This document shows, one piece after another, positions 46,559 to 58,538 of a stretch of 64,000 nucleotides of DNA. The stretch lies in contig NZ_JACJRQ010000006.1 in the NCBI RefSeq assembly GCF_014697355.1, positions 62,001 through 126,000 on the forward strand. The letters run 5' to 3'. Below the pieces are notes generated by a model. It saw only the letters and a list, made by a program, of their open reading frames with translations, had not been told where the DNA came from and did no database searches. The DNA is from Nostoc calcicola FACHB-3891 (GTDB taxonomy: Bacteria > Cyanobacteriota > Cyanobacteriia > Cyanobacteriales > Nostocaceae). Positions within the stretch are counted from its first letter, which is position 1, and every line of letters starts with the position of its first letter. A program made the translations under genes and the position numbers.

Positions 46559-49500
46559 ATGCCTGAATTCAAAGTCAATACTTACACCAATAATGAGCAA
46601 AAGAACCCCACAGTAGCAATGGATGCAGATGGGGATTTTGTAGTTTCCTGGACTAGCTATGGTCAGGACGGGTCGGGCTTTGGGATATACGCCCAACGCT
46701 ACAACAGTGCTGGGATACCTCAAGGAAACGAATTCAAAGTCAATACCTCCACCAGTGGCGATCAAATTAACCCTACGGTAGCGATAGATGCTACTGGGGA
46801 CTTTGTTATTTCCTGGCAAAGCCAAGATGAGTCTGGGTATGGGATATATGCCCAACGCTACAACAGTGCTGGGGTCGCTCAAGGAAACGAATTCAAAGTC
46901 AATACTTATAGCACCAACGATCAAATCAATCCTACAGTAGCGATGGATGCCGATGGGGATTTTGTTATTTCCTGGGCTAGCAATGGTCAAGACGGGTCTG
47001 GCTATGGAATATATGCCCAACGCTACAACAGTGCCGGGGTCGCTCAAGGAAACGAATTCAAAGTCAATACTTACATCAGCAGCAGTCAAAATAACCCTAC
47101 AGTAGCGATGGATGCCGCTGGGGACTTTGTAATTTCCTGGCAAAGCTATTATCAGGAAGCTTCTTCCTATTCTTACTATGGGATATATGCCCAACGCTAC
47201 AACAGTGCCGGGGTTGCTCAAGGAAACGAATTCAAAGTCAATACCTATACCAACAGGAATCAAATGAACTCGACAGTAGCAATGGATGCTACTGGAAACT
47301 TTGTCATTTCGTGGCAAAGCCTTGGACAAGACGGGTCTAGCGATGGGATATATGCCCAACGTTACAACAATACCGGGGTTGCTCAAGGAAACGAATTCAA
47401 AGTCAATACTTACACCAGCAGCAGTCAAAATAGCCCTACAGTAGCAATAAATGCCAATAATGGAGACTTTGTTATTTCCTGGGCTAGTAATGGTCAAGAC
47501 GGTTCTAGCTATGGAATATATGCCCAACGCTACAACAGTGCCGGGGTTGCTCAAGGAAACGAATTCAAAGTCAATACCTATACCGACAACAGTCAAGATA
47601 GCCCGGCAGTGGCAATGGCTGGCAATGGGGAGTTTGTCATTTCTTGGCAAAGCCTTTATCAAGACGGGTCGAACAATGGGGTATATGCCCAACTCTACAA
47701 CAGCAGTAATGTTGCCCCGACAATCACTCCTAGTTCTGCGTCTGCCCTAGCCTACACCGAGAACGCCACTACAGCCATCGACTCAGGTATCACCGTCAGT
47801 GATACAGACTCCGCCAACCTTTCTAGTGCCACCGTCAGCATTACTAGTGGCTTTATTTCTGGTCAAGACACCCTCGCCTTCACCGCTCAAAATGGGATTA
47901 CGGGCAGCTACGACAGCAGTACGGGTGTCTTAACCTTAACTGGCAGTTCCACCGTTGCTAATTATCAAACCGTACTGCGTTCGATTACTTATACCAATAG
48001 CAGCGACAACCCCACTACTACACCTCGTACCGTCAGCTTTGTTGTCAATGATGGGACTGCTAATAGTACTGCCGTTACCCGCAATATTAACATTACAGCG
48101 GTGAATGATGCGCCTGTTGCCACTGCCACTAACTCTGCTTTGGCATACACCGAGAACGCTACTATAGCTATCGACTCAGGCATCACCGTCAGTGATATAG
48201 ACTCCGCCAACTTGGTTAGTGCCACCGTAAGCATTAGCAGTGGTTTCGTCTCTGGTGAAGATACCCTCGCCTTCACCAACCAAAATGGAATTAGCGGCAG
48301 CTACAACAGCAGCACAGGTGTCTTAACCTTAACTGGCACTTCCAGCATTGCTAATTATCAAACTGCACTGCGTTCCATTACTTATACAAACAGCAGCCAA
48401 AACCCCAATCTCACACTTCGTACCGTCAGCTTTGTCGTCAATGATGGCACTGCTAATAGTATTGCTGTCACTCGTAATATTAACATTACAGCAGTGAATG
48501 ATGCGCCCGTTGCCACTGCCACTAACTCTGCTTTGGCATACACCGAGAACGCTACTATAGCTATCGACTCAGGCATCACCATCAGTGATGTAGACTCCAC
48601 CAACTTAGCGAGTGCCACTGTCAGCATTAGCAGTGGTTTTGTCTCTGGTCAAGATACCCTCGCCTTCACCAACCAAAATGGAATTAGCGGCAGCTACAAC
48701 AGCAGCACAGGCGTCTTAACCTTAACTGGCAGTTCTACTGTTGCTAATTATCAAGCTGCACTGCGTTCAATTACTTATAACAACAGCAGCGACAGCCCCA
48801 CCACTACACCCCGTACCATCAGTTTTCTAGTTAATGATGGAAGTTCTAATAGTACTGCTGTTACCCGCAATATCAATATCACAGCGGTGAATGATGCGCC
48901 TGTTGCTGTTACCACCAACTCTGCTCTGAACTATACCGAGAACGCCACTACAGCAATCGATTCAGCCATTACCCTCAGTGACCTAGACTCCACTAACTTA
49001 GCGAGTGCCACCGTCAGCATCAGTAGTGGTTTCGTCTCTGGTGAAGATATCCTCGCCTTCACCAACCAAAATGGAATTACCGGCAGCTACAACAGCAGCA
49101 CAGGCGTCTTAACCTTAACTGGCAGTTCTACTGTTGCCAATTATCAAGCTGCACTGCGTTCAATTACTTATAACAACAGCAGCGACAACCCCACCACTAC
49201 ACCGCGCACCATCAGTTTTCTAGTTAATGATGGAAGTTCTAATAGTACTGCTGTTACCCGCAATATCAATATCACAGCGGTGAATGATGCGCCTGTTGTT
49301 GCCAACCCGATTACTGACCAAGCAACGACAATAGACACCACCTTCAACTTTGCCCTACCTGCAAACACTTTCACGGATGTAGATACAGAAAATCTCACCT
49401 ACACAGCTATCCTGGAAAATGGTAACTCACTTCCTAGCTGGTTGACCTTCAATGGCACCACCTTTAGTGGGACTCCCACAACTAATAACGTTGGTACCCT

Positions 49501-51385
49501 CAGCATCAAAGTTATCGCTAGTGATGGAACAACATCCATTGATGATGTTTTTGTACTGACCATCACCGACCCCAATAATCCAGCATTCAATACAATAAAT
49601 GGCACTTCATCTGGGGATAAGATATCTGGTACGCAGATAAAAGATTTCATCTCTGGATTGCTGGGCAATGATAGCCTCATAGGATTAGGTGATAATGACA
49701 CCCTTGATGGGGGTGATGGCAATGATACCTTAGACGGTGGTACAGGTAATGACAGTTTGATTGGTGGTAAAGGCAATGATACTTATATTGTAGACAGCCT
49801 CAGCGATGTGATTATTGAAGGCTTAAATGCAGGTACAGATGTAGTCAAGTCTTCTGTTAATTGGGTGCTGGGAGCCAATATAGAGAAGTTGATTTTGATC
49901 GGAACCGAGGCAATCAATGGTACTGGTAACAACTTAAAGAATGTCCTCACTGGAAATAGTGCTGCTAACATCTTAAATGGAGCTGATGGCAACGATAGCC
50001 TGATTGGTGGTGCAGGTAATGATAGCCTGATTGGTGGTGCAGGTAATGACACCTTAGATGGTGGAGTCGGTAATGACACTTTAGATGGTGGAGCAGGGGA
50101 TGACACTTACATCGTAGACAGTACTAACGATGTGATTATTGAAGGCTCAAATGCAGGCAAAGATTTAGTCAAGTCTTCTGTCACTTTTGTGTTGGCGGAT
50201 AACGTGGAAAACCTCACCTTGACTGGAAGCTCAGCAATTAATGGTACTGGTAACAACCTCAGTAACATCCTCATTGGAAATACTGCTGCTAACTATTTGA
50301 ATGGAGCCGATGGCAATGATAGCCTGGTTGGTGGTAAAGGTAATGACACTTTAGTTGGCGGTGCAGGTAATGACACCTTAGATGGTGGAGTAGGTGATGA
50401 TAGTCTTGATGGTGGAGCAGGGGATGACATTTATATCGTAGATAGTGCCAACGATGTGGTTATTGAAGGCTCAAATGCAGGTACGGATTTAGTCAAGTCT
50501 GCTGTGACTTTTGTGTTGGGAAATAACCTAGAAAACTTGACTTTGACTGGAAGCAAGGCGATTAATGGTACTGGCAACAGCCTGAATAATATTATCACAG
50601 GAAATAGTAGCGCTAATATTTTGAGTGGAGAAGATGGCAATGATAGCCTGATTGGTGGTGCAGGTAACGATACTTTAGTTGGCGGTGCAGGTGACGATGA
50701 ATTAGATGGAGGTACAGGTGATGATAGTCTTGATGGTGGAATGGGTAATGACACTTACACCGTAAACAGCCTAAACGATACTATTACTGAAGGCTCAAAT
50801 GCAGGCACAGATTTAGTTAAGTCTTCGATAACTTGGGTGTTGGGAAATAACTTAGAAAACTTGACTTTGACTGGAAGCTCAGCAATCAGTGGTACTGGCA
50901 ACAACCTGAATAACATCATCACAGGAAATACTGGCGCTAACACTTTGAGTGGAGAAGATGGTAATGATAGCCTCTTTGGTGGTTCTGGTATTGACACTTT
51001 GTTGGGTGGTGCAGGCAACGATGTACTCATCGGTGGAGTTGGTAAAGATGTGCTAACTGGTGGAACTGGGCAAGATAGTTTCTATCTGACTGACACGCGC
51101 ACTGGTGGCTTTGATACCATTACTGATTTTACTGTTGGAGATGATACTATCTTCATTTCTAAGGCGGAATTTGCACTGAGCCAATCTGTGAATACTACGC
51201 TGGATTCGAGCATATTCCGAATTGGTACTAGTGCCACAGCAGCAGGCGATCGCTTTATCTATAATCAAAGTACGGGTAACTTATTCTTTGATAAAGATGG
51301 AGTTGGTGGTACAGCACAAGTTCAAATCGCCCAGTTATCGAATCAGGCACTGTTGACTAATACAAATATTACTGTGATTGCCTAA
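46559..51385 (+). CDS. large RTX-type calcium-binding exoprotein
   Basis: The 1608-residue product is predicted to be secreted by a type I system and to fold on binding calcium outside the cell. Residues 1-383 are seven repeats of about 54 residues ([24 protein letters not shown], ending [15 protein letters not shown]). Residues about 386-912 are four cadherin-like units of about 130 residues ([20 protein letters not shown], ending NITAVNDAP). Residues about 912-1008 are a putative Ig-type domain. Residues about 1010-1514 are blocks of GGxGxDxLxGG nonapeptides separated by [15 protein letters not shown] segments. The last 90 residues resemble a type I secretion tail. There is no N-terminal signal peptide, as expected. 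No transporter genes lie beside it. Repeats are near-identical at DNA level, so copy number may vary. Confidence 0.88.
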   Translation: MPEFKVNTYTNNEQKNPTVAMDADGDFVVSWTSYGQDGSGFGIYAQRYNSAGIPQGNEFKVNTSTSGDQINPTVAIDATGDFVISWQSQDESGYGIYAQRYNSAGVAQGNEFKVNTYSTNDQINPTVAMDADGDFVISWASNGQDGSGYGIYAQRYNSAGVAQGNEFKVNTYISSSQNNPTVAMDAAGDFVISWQSYYQEASSYSYYGIYAQRYNSAGVAQGNEFKVNTYTNRNQMNSTVAMDATGNFVISWQSLGQDGSSDGIYAQRYNNTGVAQGNEFKVNTYTSSSQNSPTVAINANNGDFVISWASNGQDGSSYGIYAQRYNSAGVAQGNEFKVNTYTDNSQDSPAVAMAGNGEFVISWQSLYQDGSNNGVYAQLYNSSNVAPTITPSSASALAYTENATTAIDSGITVSDTDSANLSSATVSITSGFISGQDTLAFTAQNGITGSYDSSTGVLTLTGSSTVANYQTVLRSITYTNSSDNPTTTPRTVSFVVNDGTANSTAVTRNINITAVNDAPVATATNSALAYTENATIAIDSGITVSDIDSANLVSATVSISSGFVSGEDTLAFTNQNGISGSYNSSTGVLTLTGTSSIANYQTALRSITYTNSSQNPNLTLRTVSFVVNDGTANSIAVTRNINITAVNDAPVATATNSALAYTENATIAIDSGITISDVDSTNLASATVSISSGFVSGQDTLAFTNQNGISGSYNSSTGVLTLTGSSTVANYQAALRSITYNNSSDSPTTTPRTISFLVNDGSSNSTAVTRNINITAVNDAPVAVTTNSALNYTENATTAIDSAITLSDLDSTNLASATVSISSGFVSGEDILAFTNQNGITGSYNSSTGVLTLTGSSTVANYQAALRSITYNNSSDNPTTTPRTISFLVNDGSSNSTAVTRNINITAVNDAPVVANPITDQATTIDTTFNFALPANTFTDVDTENLTYTAILENGNSLPSWLTFNGTTFSGTPTTNNVGTLSIKVIASDGTTSIDDVFVLTITDPNNPAFNTINGTSSGDKISGTQIKDFISGLLGNDSLIGLGDNDTLDGGDGNDTLDGGTGNDSLIGGKGNDTYIVDSLSDVIIEGLNAGTDVVKSSVNWVLGANIEKLILIGTEAINGTGNNLKNVLTGNSAANILNGADGNDSLIGGAGNDSLIGGAGNDTLDGGVGNDTLDGGAGDDTYIVDSTNDVIIEGSNAGKDLVKSSVTFVLADNVENLTLTGSSAINGTGNNLSNILIGNTAANYLNGADGNDSLVGGKGNDTLVGGAGNDTLDGGVGDDSLDGGAGDDIYIVDSANDVVIEGSNAGTDLVKSAVTFVLGNNLENLTLTGSKAINGTGNSLNNIITGNSSANILSGEDGNDSLIGGAGNDTLVGGAGDDELDGGTGDDSLDGGMGNDTYTVNSLNDTITEGSNAGTDLVKSSITWVLGNNLENLTLTGSSAISGTGNNLNNIITGNTGANTLSGEDGNDSLFGGSGIDTLLGGAGNDVLIGGVGKDVLTGGTGQDSFYLTDTRTGGFDTITDFTVGDDTIFISKAEFALSQSVNTTLDSSIFRIGTSATAAGDRFIYNQSTGNLFFDKDGVGGTAQVQIAQLSNQALLTNTNITVIA

Positions 51386-51391
51386 CTTTGT

Positions 51392-51497
51392 TATAGGAAT
51401 CCTATTTGATTTGTTGAGAATCGCAAGCTAAAGATCCCCGACTTCTCAAAGAAGTCGGGGATCTTTAGCTTGCGACGAATAATTTAGGGTTGCTATA
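51392..51497. mobile_element. MITE-like element (family 5 ends) with a 24-bp hairpin
   Basis: The ends are related (tataggaatccta at the left, tatagcaacccta read inward from the right) and resemble those of 38650-38798. Inside, a perfect 24-bp inverted repeat (51422-51445 and 51451-51474) with a 5-base loop would form a very stable hairpin 37 bp after the RTX stop codon. It may serve as a bidirectional terminator between the RTX gene and the convergent gene. Confidence 0.6.
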
Positions 51498-51564
51498 TTG
51501 CGAGTTAGCAAATAGTCAACTCTATACTCACCCTGTATTTTCACCCAATTGCAAAGTAGCTAAT

Positions 51565-52203
51565 TTAATTGCTGGGCTGGGTTGGAATAATCGGTTGCGT
51601 TGCAGGTGGCGTAGTCTCGAAACTAGGACTTGAACCCGCAGGTAATGTAATCGGTGGCGTAGACGAAGATGAAACCCCGATAATGCTACTGTCACTGCCA
51701 TCGATACAAGTGTCCAACGCTTGATTAGGGGGAAGCTCGATTTTACCAAGTAAACCGACTACACACTGACCAAAACGCACTGGTAACAAACTGCGACCGC
51801 AGTAATTTAAGGCTGCTGGATTGATTGCTTCCTTAGTTATGGAGCTGACACCGACTACACAGGTAGCTAACTCCTCAGGACGCCTAGCTCTCCCACAGTA
51901 AGAAAGGGCATCTGCGGCTGCAATTTCAGTTTGCTTGCCAATTTTAACGACACAAGCCCCAAAATCCCTGGGACGTAGCGCTTGGGCACAGCCTTGAGAT
52001 GCTGCTTCTGGCGTTATACCGGCCTTCAGGAGACCTTCTGCACAAACACTGTAATCATTCCTGTAGGACGCAGCGATCGCCATATCAGGTAAAATCGTTG
52101 TCAACAATCCAGCTATTGCCAAAACTGGTACTGTTAAAATTCCTAAGGTAGAACTACCTTGTTTGTTCTGACCTTTGCTAACCGCTTTTTTGCTATTTAA
52201 CAT
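51565..52203 (-). CDS. secreted Cys-repeat protein of unknown function
   Basis: The 212-residue product has a signal-peptide-like N-terminus (MLNSKKAVSKGQNKQGSSTL, then a hydrophobic segment to MAIAASY). Four repeats of about 35-40 residues follow, each with two cysteines, in the pattern CAEGLLKAGITPEAASQGCA and DFGACVVKIGKQTEIAAADA. The tail is a Pro/Thr/Ser-rich stretch. I recognise no named family, but the regular cysteine spacing suggests a disulphide-stabilised extracytoplasmic repeat protein. The start at 52203 has GGAG 9 bases upstream; other ATG or alternative codons in frame lie at 52209 and 52224. It is convergent with the RTX gene. Confidence 0.7.
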   Translation of the reverse strand: MLNSKKAVSKGQNKQGSSTLGILTVPVLAIAGLLTTILPDMAIAASYRNDYSVCAEGLLKAGITPEAASQGCAQALRPRDFGACVVKIGKQTEIAAADALSYCGRARRPEELATCVVGVSSITKEAINPAALNYCGRSLLPVRFGQCVVGLLGKIELPPNQALDTCIDGSDSSIIGVSSSSTPPITLPAGSSPSFETTPPATQPIIPTQPSN

Positions 52204-52267
52204 TGCCATTCTCCAAACACCCAAAGTAATGCTAACTTAAATATCTGAAAAATCCTCAGTAATCAAG

Positions 52268-52535
52268 GAGAATTCAGAACTCAGAATTCAGAACTCAGAA
52301 TTCAGAATGCTTTTGGGTTGAGTATTCAAACCAGCAAGATCTAGACAGAATTTAGTTATGCTATAAATTGTGTTAATATACAGAATTATGTTACTATAAG
52401 AAATTGTGTTAATATGATGATTCTTTGAAAAACAAAGCAGATTTCAAGGAAAGTGAAGTACACAACCTCAGTCTAGTAGTCAAGCAAAAAGCTTGTTTTA
52501 CTTCTGACTCCTGACTCCTGACTCCTGACTTCTGC
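52268..52535. repeat. STRR tracts in the rpsD upstream gap
   Basis: gaattcagaactcagaattcag units (52270-52310) and gactcctgactcctgactcctg units (52501-52535), with a pair of aaattgtgttaatat direct repeats (52365 and 52401) between them. I see no RNA gene here; the final 250 bp hold the rpsD leader. Confidence 0.6.
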
Positions 52536-52820
52536 TCTAAGTAGGTAACGTCAAAAGTATTTCAGATTAATAATACTGCGTAAACCAATCTCACGATTGA
52601 GTAGCCTACGAAACTAAATAAGCACAAAAAACTAATTGGCAAGAGTACGACACGGCACGTCGGAATTCACGCTTGGGGAGAGGATGCCTTTACTTTGGTA
52701 GGATACGTCAGACCAACGCCAGCAACTTCGTAGAACCAAGAATCTCCTGATTTTTAATCAGTGGAGTGTCAAAGTAGAATGTTTGGGTAAAGTTTAAACA
52801 GGATTAGATTAAGGAAACTC

Positions 52821-53429
52821 ATGTCCCGATATAGAGGACCACGCCTCAGAATTGTACGTCGCTTGGGCGACCTGCCTGGATTAACTCGTAAAAGCGCCAG
52901 ACGCGCTTATCCGCCAGGTCAGCATGGTCAGAATCGCAAGAAGCGCTCTGAGTATGCTATTCGTCTAGAAGAAAAGCAAAAGCTCCGCTTCAACTACGGT
53001 TTAACGGAAAAACAACTGCTGCGTTATGTGCGGAAAGCCAGACGCGTTACTGGTTCTACCGGACAAGTATTGCTGCAATTGTTAGAAATGCGTTTGGATA
53101 ACACCGTTTTTCGGTTGGGTTTAGCTCCGACGATTCCAGCAGCTCGCCAACTGGTGAATCACGGTCATATAACTGTTAACGGTCGTGTAGTTAATATTGC
53201 CAGCTATCAATGTCGTCCTGGTGAAACGATCGCTGTCAGAGACCGGGAACAATCACGGAAGTTGGTAGAAAATAACTTGCAATACCCCGGTTTGGCCAAC
53301 CTCCCCAGTCATTTGGAGTTTGACAAAAATAAGTTGGTTGGTAAAGTCAACGGTGTTATTGAGCGGGAATGGGTGGCACTACAAGTTAACGAACTACTTG
53401 TGGTGGAATACTACTCACGACAAGCGTAA
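52821..53429 (+). CDS. rpsD: 30S ribosomal protein S4
   Basis: A primary 16S rRNA-binding protein needed for assembly and decoding accuracy of the small subunit. The 202-residue product has normal length and the family start [20 protein letters not shown], the S4-type C-terminal RNA-binding domain ([20 protein letters not shown]) and the [14 protein letters not shown] segment. The ATG follows aaggaaac. It stands apart from other ribosomal protein genes, as is common for rpsD in cyanobacteria. Confidence 0.98.
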   Translation: MSRYRGPRLRIVRRLGDLPGLTRKSARRAYPPGQHGQNRKKRSEYAIRLEEKQKLRFNYGLTEKQLLRYVRKARRVTGSTGQVLLQLLEMRLDNTVFRLGLAPTIPAARQLVNHGHITVNGRVVNIASYQCRPGETIAVRDREQSRKLVENNLQYPGLANLPSHLEFDKNKLVGKVNGVIEREWVALQVNELLVVEYYSRQA

Positions 53430-53431
53430 GC

Positions 53432-53525
53432 AGTTAGGAGTTATGAGTTAAAAGTTATGAGTTATGAGTTAAAAGACGAGAACTCCTAACTCTTCACTCC
53501 TAACTTCTAACTCCTCACTCTTAAC
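53432..53525. repeat. STRR tract between rpsD and moaA
   Basis: Units of gttatgagttaaaa on the left and aactcctaactcttcactcc on the right fold back on one another between the convergent genes, and could act as a terminator for both. Confidence 0.6.
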
Positions 53526-53530
53526 TATTT

Positions 53531-54517
53531 TTATCCGCCAATTTGCGACATAGTGCGGGTGTATGTACCCTTAGTACCAGAGTCGCGTGCCTTAAAGTTG
53601 ATTTCTGGCTTGATTGCCAGTAAACGCCTCACCTGTTGTTGTAATTGAGCAGTACTAGTACCTGAACGCAGAGCAGTTTTCAGGTCGAGTTGACCAGTTT
53701 CATTCAATAAACACGGACGTAGCCAACCATCAGCACTCAGGCGCATCCGGTTACAACGATCGCAAAAACATTCCGACATCTGACTAATAAATCCCACGGT
53801 TCCCTTCGCTCCAGGAATTTGGAACACATCCGCAGGACCAGCACCACGGACTTGGGATTCTTTCAATCCCCAACGTTCCCGGATGAGTTGCCGTAAATCG
53901 GCTGAAGATACCCAACCGCGATCGCCAAATAAATGCAAATTACCAATGGGCATGAACTCAATAAATCTCACATGCCATTCTTTGTCAATTGTCAGGGCAG
54001 CTAAATCTAGAACTTCGCCATCGTTAACGCCAGGAATGACCACCACATTCAGCTTCAGTGGATCAAATCCAACTTCATAGGCAGCTTGAATTCCCTGCCA
54101 AACTTGTTGCCAACGAGAACGACCGCGATTACCGATAATTTGGTCAAAAGTGTCGGCATCGAGAGAATCCAGACTAATATTAATGCGTCGCAGACCTGCA
54201 TCGTAGAGATTTTGTGCCATAGAGGCAAGCAAAAACCCGTTGGTGGTCATTGACAAGTCTTGAGTCTGGGGAAAAGAAGCGATCGCGCTTACCAAATCTA
54301 CCACGTGGGGACGTAATAACGGTTCACCGCCAGTCAAACGAAAGCGGCTAAAACCAAGAGGAATAAATACCTCTTGTAAGAGGGTGAGTAGTTCTTCATC
54401 ACTCAATAGTTGTTGCTTGAGAATATAGTCCAGTTCTACTCCCTCTGGCATACAGTATTGACAACGGAAGTTGCAGCGATCGATTAAACTAATGCGGAGG
54501 TAGTCTACCTGGTTCAT
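53531..54517 (-). CDS. moaA: GTP 3',8-cyclase, molybdenum cofactor biosynthesis
   Basis: A radical S-adenosylmethionine enzyme that starts molybdopterin synthesis by rearranging GTP. The 328-residue product has the N-terminal Cys15-x3-Cys19-x2-Cys22 cluster motif ([14 protein letters not shown]), [18 protein letters not shown], the C-terminal second cluster motif ([20 protein letters not shown]) and the conserved Gly-Gly end (MSQIGG). Molybdenum cofactor is needed by nitrate reductase, so it fits a nitrogen-flexible organism. No other mo genes adjoin. Confidence 0.96.
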   Translation of the reverse strand: MNQVDYLRISLIDRCNFRCQYCMPEGVELDYILKQQLLSDEELLTLLQEVFIPLGFSRFRLTGGEPLLRPHVVDLVSAIASFPQTQDLSMTTNGFLLASMAQNLYDAGLRRINISLDSLDADTFDQIIGNRGRSRWQQVWQGIQAAYEVGFDPLKLNVVVIPGVNDGEVLDLAALTIDKEWHVRFIEFMPIGNLHLFGDRGWVSSADLRQLIRERWGLKESQVRGAGPADVFQIPGAKGTVGFISQMSECFCDRCNRMRLSADGWLRPCLLNETGQLDLKTALRSGTSTAQLQQQVRRLLAIKPEINFKARDSGTKGTYTRTMSQIGG

Positions 54518-54684
54518 TGTTTTTATTTTTATTGTCTTTGATTAATTAAAAACACCACTGAGGTGGTTTACCCCCCCCTCTCCTATTTTGTTGTAATTGA
54601 AAATACCGTCTTATCCCTTAAGTTAGAATTCACAGATTGTGGCATAATAAGCCGGTCGCATATACTACTCGTTAGCTATCAATT

Positions 54685-55716
54685 GTGCAAGATACCGACC
54701 CCATCAACGACCTTGCTGCTGCTTTGCAACAGCCAGCAGATCTCACCTTTGAACTGCCCGATCCAGAAGATGAACAGATTCTAGAGTCAGATTTTCAACA
54801 GCAGCTCGAAATAGCTTGGCAGGTATGCGATCGCTTTGATCTGCAAACTGAAATCTGGCGGGGGCGAATTTTACGGGCGATCCGCGACAGAGAGAAAATT
54901 GGTGGTGACGGACGCGGTACAGGTTTTCTCAGATGGCTAAAAGAGCGGGAAATCAGCAAAAGTCAAGCTTATGCCTGGATTCAACTAGCTAATAGTGCTG
55001 ATACCCTTTTAGAAGAAGGCAAACTAGACCCCAGCGCGGTGAATAACTTTAGCAAACGGGCATTTGTCGAAACCTCCAAAGCCGTCCCTGAAGTACAACA
55101 CATGGTGACTGAAGCCGCCCAAAAAGGCGATCGCATCACTAGGCGGGAAGTGCGACAACTCACTGATGAATGGACAGCTATGTCCTCAGAATTACTACCT
55201 GAACCAGTCAGAGCAAAAGCCGCAGATAACACCCTTCCGCCGCGCTACATTGCCCCTCTGGTAAAGGAAATGGAAAAACTGCCAGAATCGCACCAAAAGT
55301 TTATCCAAAAGGAAATAGCTGCCAATCCGGATGTAGATACTTTGAAACAAGTAACTACAGAAGCGCGTAATTTAGCAAAATACCTTAAAGGGGCAGCTCA
55401 AGTCCAGGCCTTGACACAGGAAAATATTGATATCGAAACAGCCTTAGAAGAAGCGCAAAGAGTCGGCTGTTTGAGCGTTGCTGCTGATTTGGTGAATCAA
55501 GCATCTCAAATCGAACAAACCATCGCCAAACTGTATATGACTTGGAAACGTATCGGCAATTTGGCAGATAGATTATATGTAGATACTGGTGCAAGTACGC
55601 CCAACTTGCGATCGCTCCTCACTTGCTTAGAACCTCTCGGTGGTGAAATCATGGAATTGCAACTGAGTGGCGCGACAGAACACACAGTACGTTTACAGAT
55701 TCAGGAGACGAATTAG
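54685..55716 (+). CDS. conserved cyanobacterial protein of unknown function
   Basis: The 343-residue, mainly helical and acidic protein starts with GTG (VQDTDPINDLAAALQQPADL). The first half has a segment (WRGRILRAIRDREKIGGDGRGTGFLRWLKE, then SKSQAYAWIQLANSADTLLE) that resembles DNA-binding helical modules of plasmid-partition or DUF3102-like proteins. The second half is coiled coil with an IETALEEAQRVG segment. I do not recognise a curated family with known function. It is divergent from moaA, 167 bp apart. There is no signal peptide or membrane segment. Confidence 0.65.
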   Translation: MQDTDPINDLAAALQQPADLTFELPDPEDEQILESDFQQQLEIAWQVCDRFDLQTEIWRGRILRAIRDREKIGGDGRGTGFLRWLKEREISKSQAYAWIQLANSADTLLEEGKLDPSAVNNFSKRAFVETSKAVPEVQHMVTEAAQKGDRITRREVRQLTDEWTAMSSELLPEPVRAKAADNTLPPRYIAPLVKEMEKLPESHQKFIQKEIAANPDVDTLKQVTTEARNLAKYLKGAAQVQALTQENIDIETALEEAQRVGCLSVAADLVNQASQIEQTIAKLYMTWKRIGNLADRLYVDTGASTPNLRSLLTCLEPLGGEIMELQLSGATEHTVRLQIQETN

Positions 55717-55873
55717 GTAGTGGGGCATGAGGCATTGGGAGTGCCGAGTTAGGAATGATTATGATGTCTCATGCTCTTCTGCTTCGCTGCTTCCATCACA
55801 CACTCCGCCCCAATAGCCGCAAAGTTACAAGTATTGAATGTTGATCCAGAGAATTTTTAACTTATCTTAATTT

Positions 55874-58201
55874 CTAATTAGCAGCGCAAGATGCAGCCAT
55901 GAGCGATGAACTATGGGGCGTTGTAGTGGGTACTTCAGCAACTAGAACCACGTTACCGTTCGCATCAGTTATCCATCCTTGGGCTTCTACAATTTCATTA
56001 GGTTCATTGACAGAATTCACTTTCTGTAATTTTTCGGTGTTCACCTGCTTCTCAACAACCACTCTATTCTTCATACCCTCAGCACGATTCTGACTTTCTG
56101 GATTCAGTGTTATCCAATCTGCCAGCACTGCATCAGTCGTCAATGGCTGTGTGGGATCGGGTATTGTTCCTCCACGCCCAGTGTTAGTAAATCTACTTCT
56201 GGCTATTTTGGTATCAGAACCACAACCAGCAACAATTTGCTGAGAAGCATCAACTAGATTTACAGGTAATTGCACTAATCCTTTACTGGGGTCAGCATCC
56301 GGTGAGTTGATCTGTACAGTGCCACTTAATGAAGGATTTTGCCGAGAAAACGCGGTGATGTCATTTGTTCGCAGATTATTCGGGTCTTTTTCTTCTGGGT
56401 CAAGCCTCTCTACGTCTGCACCTGTGCGCTGCACAAACCCAAAGATGTTTTTAGTGGTAATTGTGATTTTGCCACCAGAGCCAAAGTTGGCGTTGGCGGT
56501 GATATCGCTATTTCCAAACGGAGGGGCGACGATGAAGCCATTTGGTGCTTTGATGGTGATGTTACCCCCAGTTTTATCACCCCCGGCATTAGTCGATATT
56601 TGGCTGTTACCACGCATCAATAATAAGTCGCGCACCTGTAGCGAAATATCACCACCCCGTCCTGACTCACTATTAGATGTGAGTTTTCCTTTGTCGAGCA
56701 GGATAGAGCGAGCAGTTACGTTTAGTGCGCCTGGTGTCCCTGGGTTACTTGTATCTCCTTGGTAGATTGCATTATCTGCAACTTTAACGCTGACACTTAT
56801 TTCACCTCCATCGCGGACAATCAATTTTCCTGTGGTAATGTCCACTGTTCCCGCATTTCCATAATTTAGAGTCGAAGCAAACAAACGACTGGAGTCACCT
56901 GTAACTGAGGTTCCAAGTATCTCTACTGACTCCAGAGCGTTAACAGTTATTTTCCCTCCTCTTCCTTCAGTTGGAATAAGTTGAAAGTCTTCTACTACTG
57001 CACTAGACTCTGCTGTTACTCTTGCCCCATCTTTAATACGCAATCTTCCAGTGTTGATAGTAATATCACCGGCTTTCCCTTCACCAGCGCTTATACTAAT
57101 AAACCCAGTAATAGTATTTGGCAACTTGCTACCAATTAGCTCGACGGACTCGGAAACATTCACGGTCAAATTTCCTGCTCCACCCCTGCTTATAGTAGAA
57201 GTAGCTACTCGCGCATCGTCTTGAACAATTAATTTCTTAGCAGTAATTGTTAAGTCTTTGCCATTTCGGTCACCTCTAGTCTGACTTACCAAGCGCACAC
57301 CCTGACCACTTAGTTTAATTAAGTTGCCCTGCACCTGGACATTACCGCCACCTTCACCACTAGCATCTACCTGAGATGGAAACTTTTTACCGTCAGTAAT
57401 TCGCTGGATTATTTGAATATTCTGGAAATTTTGGACACCTTCATATCCCAAACTCCAGCCTTGGTCTGTTGGTTTCAGACTGACTAGACTATTATTAGCA
57501 ACACTTCCTAGTTCAATTCGTCCCGACGCTGCTGTTAAATTTCCGCCCTCTAGCATTATGTCACCACCTACAAGTGCCAAGGTTTTGCCTTGCTGTACTT
57601 GTAGACCAACAGGTTGTCTGAAGATATTAGTTTTTATGCCATCTAGACTGGCTGCTTGGGATTGATTGCGGATAGGAGCCGCAGCTGCTCCGAATTGCAA
57701 ACCAATGGGAACACTTACTGTCAGCAGGGGTGTAGTTAAGGGTTCTGTGGCACTAAATTTTGTACCATCGGCAAAGTTAAGATTACTTGCTGTACTTGCA
57801 ATAAATGAACCGCCAATGTTTAAAGATGCATGAGTACCAAAGATAATCCCATTGGGATTAATTAAAAACATGTTAGCTATGCCGTTAGCTTTAATGATGC
57901 CGTCAATATTAGAAATCGACTTACCTGTTACTCGGCTAATAATATTCTGAATACCTTCAGTATTTTTAAACTCAACCGTAGTTCCATTCAGTACCGAAAA
58001 CTCTTTAAAACTGTGGAATAAGTTGCTTTCTAGTCGGGTTCCACCTTCAATAGTTGTAATCTTACCCTGTGTTGTAACTTGAGAATTATTAGGAAGAGTA
58101 TGATCCTGAGTGATTTGTCCAAAAGCACAATTTGCAGAGAAAGCTATTGCACCACCTATTACAATTCCTAACCTTTTAAACCAGTCAGAAAAAATACTCA
58201 T
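55874..58201 (-). CDS. TPS-domain (filamentous hemagglutinin-like) exoprotein, copy 1
   Basis: It is predicted to be secreted by a two-partner system: the N-terminal domain is recognised by a TpsB pore. The 775-residue product has a signal sequence (about 1-29, ending CAFGQ), a hemagglutination-activity/TPS domain at about 30-150 (SRVTGKSISNIDGIIKANG and FLINPNGIIFG) and a long beta-helical body of GGxI/L-type repeats. A conserved cyanobacterial C-terminal segment follows (VQLPVNLVDASQQIVAGCGS) with a Cys near the end (ASCAAN). No TpsB gene is in the window. It is preceded by a small Cys-tailed peptide gene on the same strand, 453 bp away, an arrangement repeated in copy 2. Confidence 0.88.
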   Translation of the reverse strand: MSIFSDWFKRLGIVIGGAIAFSANCAFGQITQDHTLPNNSQVTTQGKITTIEGGTRLESNLFHSFKEFSVLNGTTVEFKNTEGIQNIISRVTGKSISNIDGIIKANGIANMFLINPNGIIFGTHASLNIGGSFIASTASNLNFADGTKFSATEPLTTPLLTVSVPIGLQFGAAAAPIRNQSQAASLDGIKTNIFRQPVGLQVQQGKTLALVGGDIMLEGGNLTAASGRIELGSVANNSLVSLKPTDQGWSLGYEGVQNFQNIQIIQRITDGKKFPSQVDASGEGGGNVQVQGNLIKLSGQGVRLVSQTRGDRNGKDLTITAKKLIVQDDARVATSTISRGGAGNLTVNVSESVELIGSKLPNTITGFISISAGEGKAGDITINTGRLRIKDGARVTAESSAVVEDFQLIPTEGRGGKITVNALESVEILGTSVTGDSSRLFASTLNYGNAGTVDITTGKLIVRDGGEISVSVKVADNAIYQGDTSNPGTPGALNVTARSILLDKGKLTSNSESGRGGDISLQVRDLLLMRGNSQISTNAGGDKTGGNITIKAPNGFIVAPPFGNSDITANANFGSGGKITITTKNIFGFVQRTGADVERLDPEEKDPNNLRTNDITAFSRQNPSLSGTVQINSPDADPSKGLVQLPVNLVDASQQIVAGCGSDTKIARSRFTNTGRGGTIPDPTQPLTTDAVLADWITLNPESQNRAEGMKNRVVVEKQVNTEKLQKVNSVNEPNEIVEAQGWITDANGNVVLVAEVPTTTPHSSSLMAASCAAN

Positions 58202-58538
58202 GACGAATGAAAAAGTCCTTTAAACAAGTATCATTTGCTAAATAATAGTGATATTAAACCTCTACTCGGTAACTATATAGATATCAATTAACTAGAATAT
58301 TAATTCGTTAATATATCTTTTAGTTTTCACTCAAACTGATAATATTTGTTATTTACAAAGCGTAGAAAGTAGAAACACTAAAATGTTGTGACTCTACGAA
58401 ACATCCTTATTCTACTCGAATTAAAAGCAATATTGTTAACTTAACTGCTATTGAAGAAGAATTCAGAATTCAGCAATCTTGACGCTCTCTACGAGACACT
58501 AAAAGCGAACGCGGACTCGCTCTAAGCGATTTTTATGG

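Noticed and set aside
46535..47692. 385-residue open frame on the minus strand opposite the RTX gene
   Set aside because: It mirrors the seven sense repeats of the RTX gene. The repeat unit, a multiple of three, keeps the antisense frame open, and the amino-acid pattern is low-complexity.
49399..51030. Minus-strand frames rich in PPSKVSLP
   Set aside because: They are the complement of the Gly/Asp-rich RTX nonapeptides, a known artefact of such genes.
52540..52820. Possible tRNA or other RNA gene before rpsD
   Set aside because: No cloverleaf arms or CCA-type end could be found by eye; it is treated as a leader region.
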